A program made the translations under genes and the position numbers. Under the pieces are notes generated by a model. That model was given only the letters and a program-made list of their open reading frames with translations. It searched no databases and was not told the origin of the DNA. From Phallus indusiatus (taxonomy: Eukaryota > Basidiomycota > Agaricomycetes > Phallales > Phallaceae), in NCBI GenBank assembly GCA_027605045.1, contig JAQFWX010000015.1, forward strand, positions 232,455 to 296,454: DNA of 64,000 bases, read 5' to 3'. Below, one piece after another: positions 62,722-64,000 of this stretch (position 1 is its first letter; every line of letters begins with the position of its first letter).

Positions 62722-64000
62722 TTATTCAAAGTGCCTAGTTCTTTCTATTATCTCATGCTCTTTCAAAGATACATACTCAAACGCCTCATCTGTTTCTCTG
62801 ACCTCCAGAAGTGCATCAATAAACTCATCTTGAGATATTGGAGGCTGCGGCTTATAACCTACATCGATTATAGGTAATGGCGTTGAAGCCAGTGCTGGAT
62901 CCGAGTAGGGTTCCAAGTCGGGATTGGGGTGTGAGAGGACGGGCGATAGGGGTAGGCATGGAAGAGGTGGTTGAGTGGGAGGAGAGGGGGAACGTGGTGG
63001 TTTGGGGGCAAGAATAGGTCGTTTGGAGAGAGGTGATGACTGAAGACGAGAGGGGAGTGAAAATGTTTGAGCTAGCCCACGGGGTGCTTTCGTCGAAGAA
63101 CGAGACCGTTTCGACGCTGACGAGCCTTTGACTACGTGGGCTTTGTTAGCAGGGATCTGCCATGTGGTCTCTGACTGAGATAGTCCCACGAGTTTGGGTT
63201 GTAAGTCGTTGGGGTTGGACTCGAGCCGGGGACGTTTTCGAGAAGTTCCGGTTGACTCTATTTCAAAGCTCGTCTGGCTTACTTCTCGTTTCTGTCCGGT
63301 ATTGGTATTGTTCAATCCGGCATCTGGAAAGATAAAAGATGAAAAAATTAAGTTCAAGCTAGTAACAGGAATAACAAAGGCTTTTTTTACATTGCGATGC
63401 GTACCGATCCCTTACGATCGAATGTGATTTTCCGTTCACGTTCTCAGGAGGATTTTGCGTTTGCCATGTGGATGCCGGTGTCGATATTGACGTTTGTACC
63501 GTCGAAGAGCTTGATGGCATGCTAACAGCATAATATGAGTAAGTCATCAAAGGAGTTCTTAAAAAGCGTCTTACGATTGTTGTGCGGAAGCATAATGACT
63601 TCCGGAATATAACCCAGGGTGAGGAAGCCGGTATGCAGGGGCCGTCAAGGAAGATGATGCCACTGTCGCGTTAGTACCATAGGTCGTTCCAACCGCCGAG
63701 CCCGAAGTATGTCCCGGAATAAAAGGAATTTCCGGGATGGGCTTTGCATGACATCCTCGTTTCGCGCGGCCTTTCGTTCCTGTTTGTCGAGGCTGAGACG
63801 GTGCAGAAAGCTGTTGCCGCGATGATGTCGTAGTGGCTTTAACTCGTGGTGGGATTGGTGGTTTGGCATGCGGAGAAGCAGGCGCGTTCCTTATGCTTGC
63901 TCTAGTAGAAGATGAGACGATGAATGCTCAGGGACGAAATGGAGATGGTCTTACATTCCGAGTGGCTGTAGAGAAGAGTGTTGACGTTGAGAGTTGAAAG
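62722..64000 (-). CDS. unrecognised Pro/Ser-rich basic protein, 5' end beyond the window
   Basis: Partial gene: the start lies to the right of 64000. Rightmost visible exon in the protein-like frame: HAKPPIPPRVKATTTSSRQQ, KPIPEIPFIPGHTSG and LYSGSHYASAQQS. It is joined by an intron (donor gtaaga, acceptor tgttag near 63522) to SMPSSSSTVQTSISTPASTW. The last exon (from about 63310 down) has KREVSQTSFEIES and a nuclear-signal-like RKRPRLES. SKRSRSSTKAPRG, a proline-rich tract (KPPRSPSPPTQPPLPCLPLS) and a helical acidic end (SQDEFIDALLEVRETDEAFE) follow. The stop is at 62722. The join into the last exon appears one base out of frame with the obvious sites, so its true splice sites are unresolved. 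No domain recognised. A nuclear scaffold or regulator is possible by composition only. Confidence 0.55.

Overview
The window looks like nuclear DNA of an agaricomycete (mushroom-forming basidiomycete). Genes are split by many GT–AG introns of about 45–70 nt. Several proteins belong to families typical of that group: multispan DUF6533 proteins, GRGG-repeat DUF3602 proteins, a sedolisin, an A1 aspartic protease and short secreted proteins. There are no operons, rRNA genes or CRISPR arrays. Gene models were spliced by hand. Where I state a residue count, the exon lengths sum to a whole number of codons; other lengths are estimates.

Left part (1–18 kb): a Ser-rich single-pass membrane protein (688–2868, −); a weakly coding stretch; a secreted aspartic protease (5640–7625, +) convergent with a cytosolic GH13 alpha-glucosidase (7909–10376, −); a gene-poor 3 kb; a small secreted protein (13355–13890, +); tyrosyl-DNA phosphodiesterase TDP1 (14507–17146, +); and an unrecognised basic/acidic protein (17522–18169, +).

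Middle (18.9–41.7 kb): a double-domain Vps10/sortilin sorting receptor (18936–24224, −); a DUF6533 membrane protein with an apparent homopolymer frame break (26468–27813, +); acetoacetyl-CoA synthetase (28595–31503, −), divergent from a metallo-beta-lactamase-fold lactonase-like protein (32263–33242, +); a multispan membrane protein (33557–34625, −); an inverted-repeat element with a tRNA-like head (34798–35454); two unrecognised Ser/Thr-rich acidic proteins (35691–36304 and 37465–38523, −); and a sedolisin (39232–41650, +).

Right part (42–64 kb): a second DUF6533 protein (42385–43925, +); sterol 3-beta-glucosyltransferase (44392–49018, +); a ketopantoate reductase-like enzyme (49504–51057, +); a near-perfect 180-bp inverted repeat enclosing a coiled-coil/proline-rich gene remnant (51114–52440); a tandem pair of DUF3602 (Par32-like) genes (52946–55425 and 56780–57938, +); a third DUF6533 protein (58708–60239, −); a MARVEL-like tetraspan protein (61015–62106, −); and a Pro/Ser-rich gene running off the right edge (62722–64000, −).

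Most genes are housekeeping or secretory and do not form an obvious pathway cluster. I found no convincing new multi-gene system. The strongest unusual signals are the 51.1–52.4 kb inverted repeat, the paired palindromes at 36.64 kb, the tandem DUF3602 genes, the microexons in the protease, and two introns that seem to need GC–AG splice sites.
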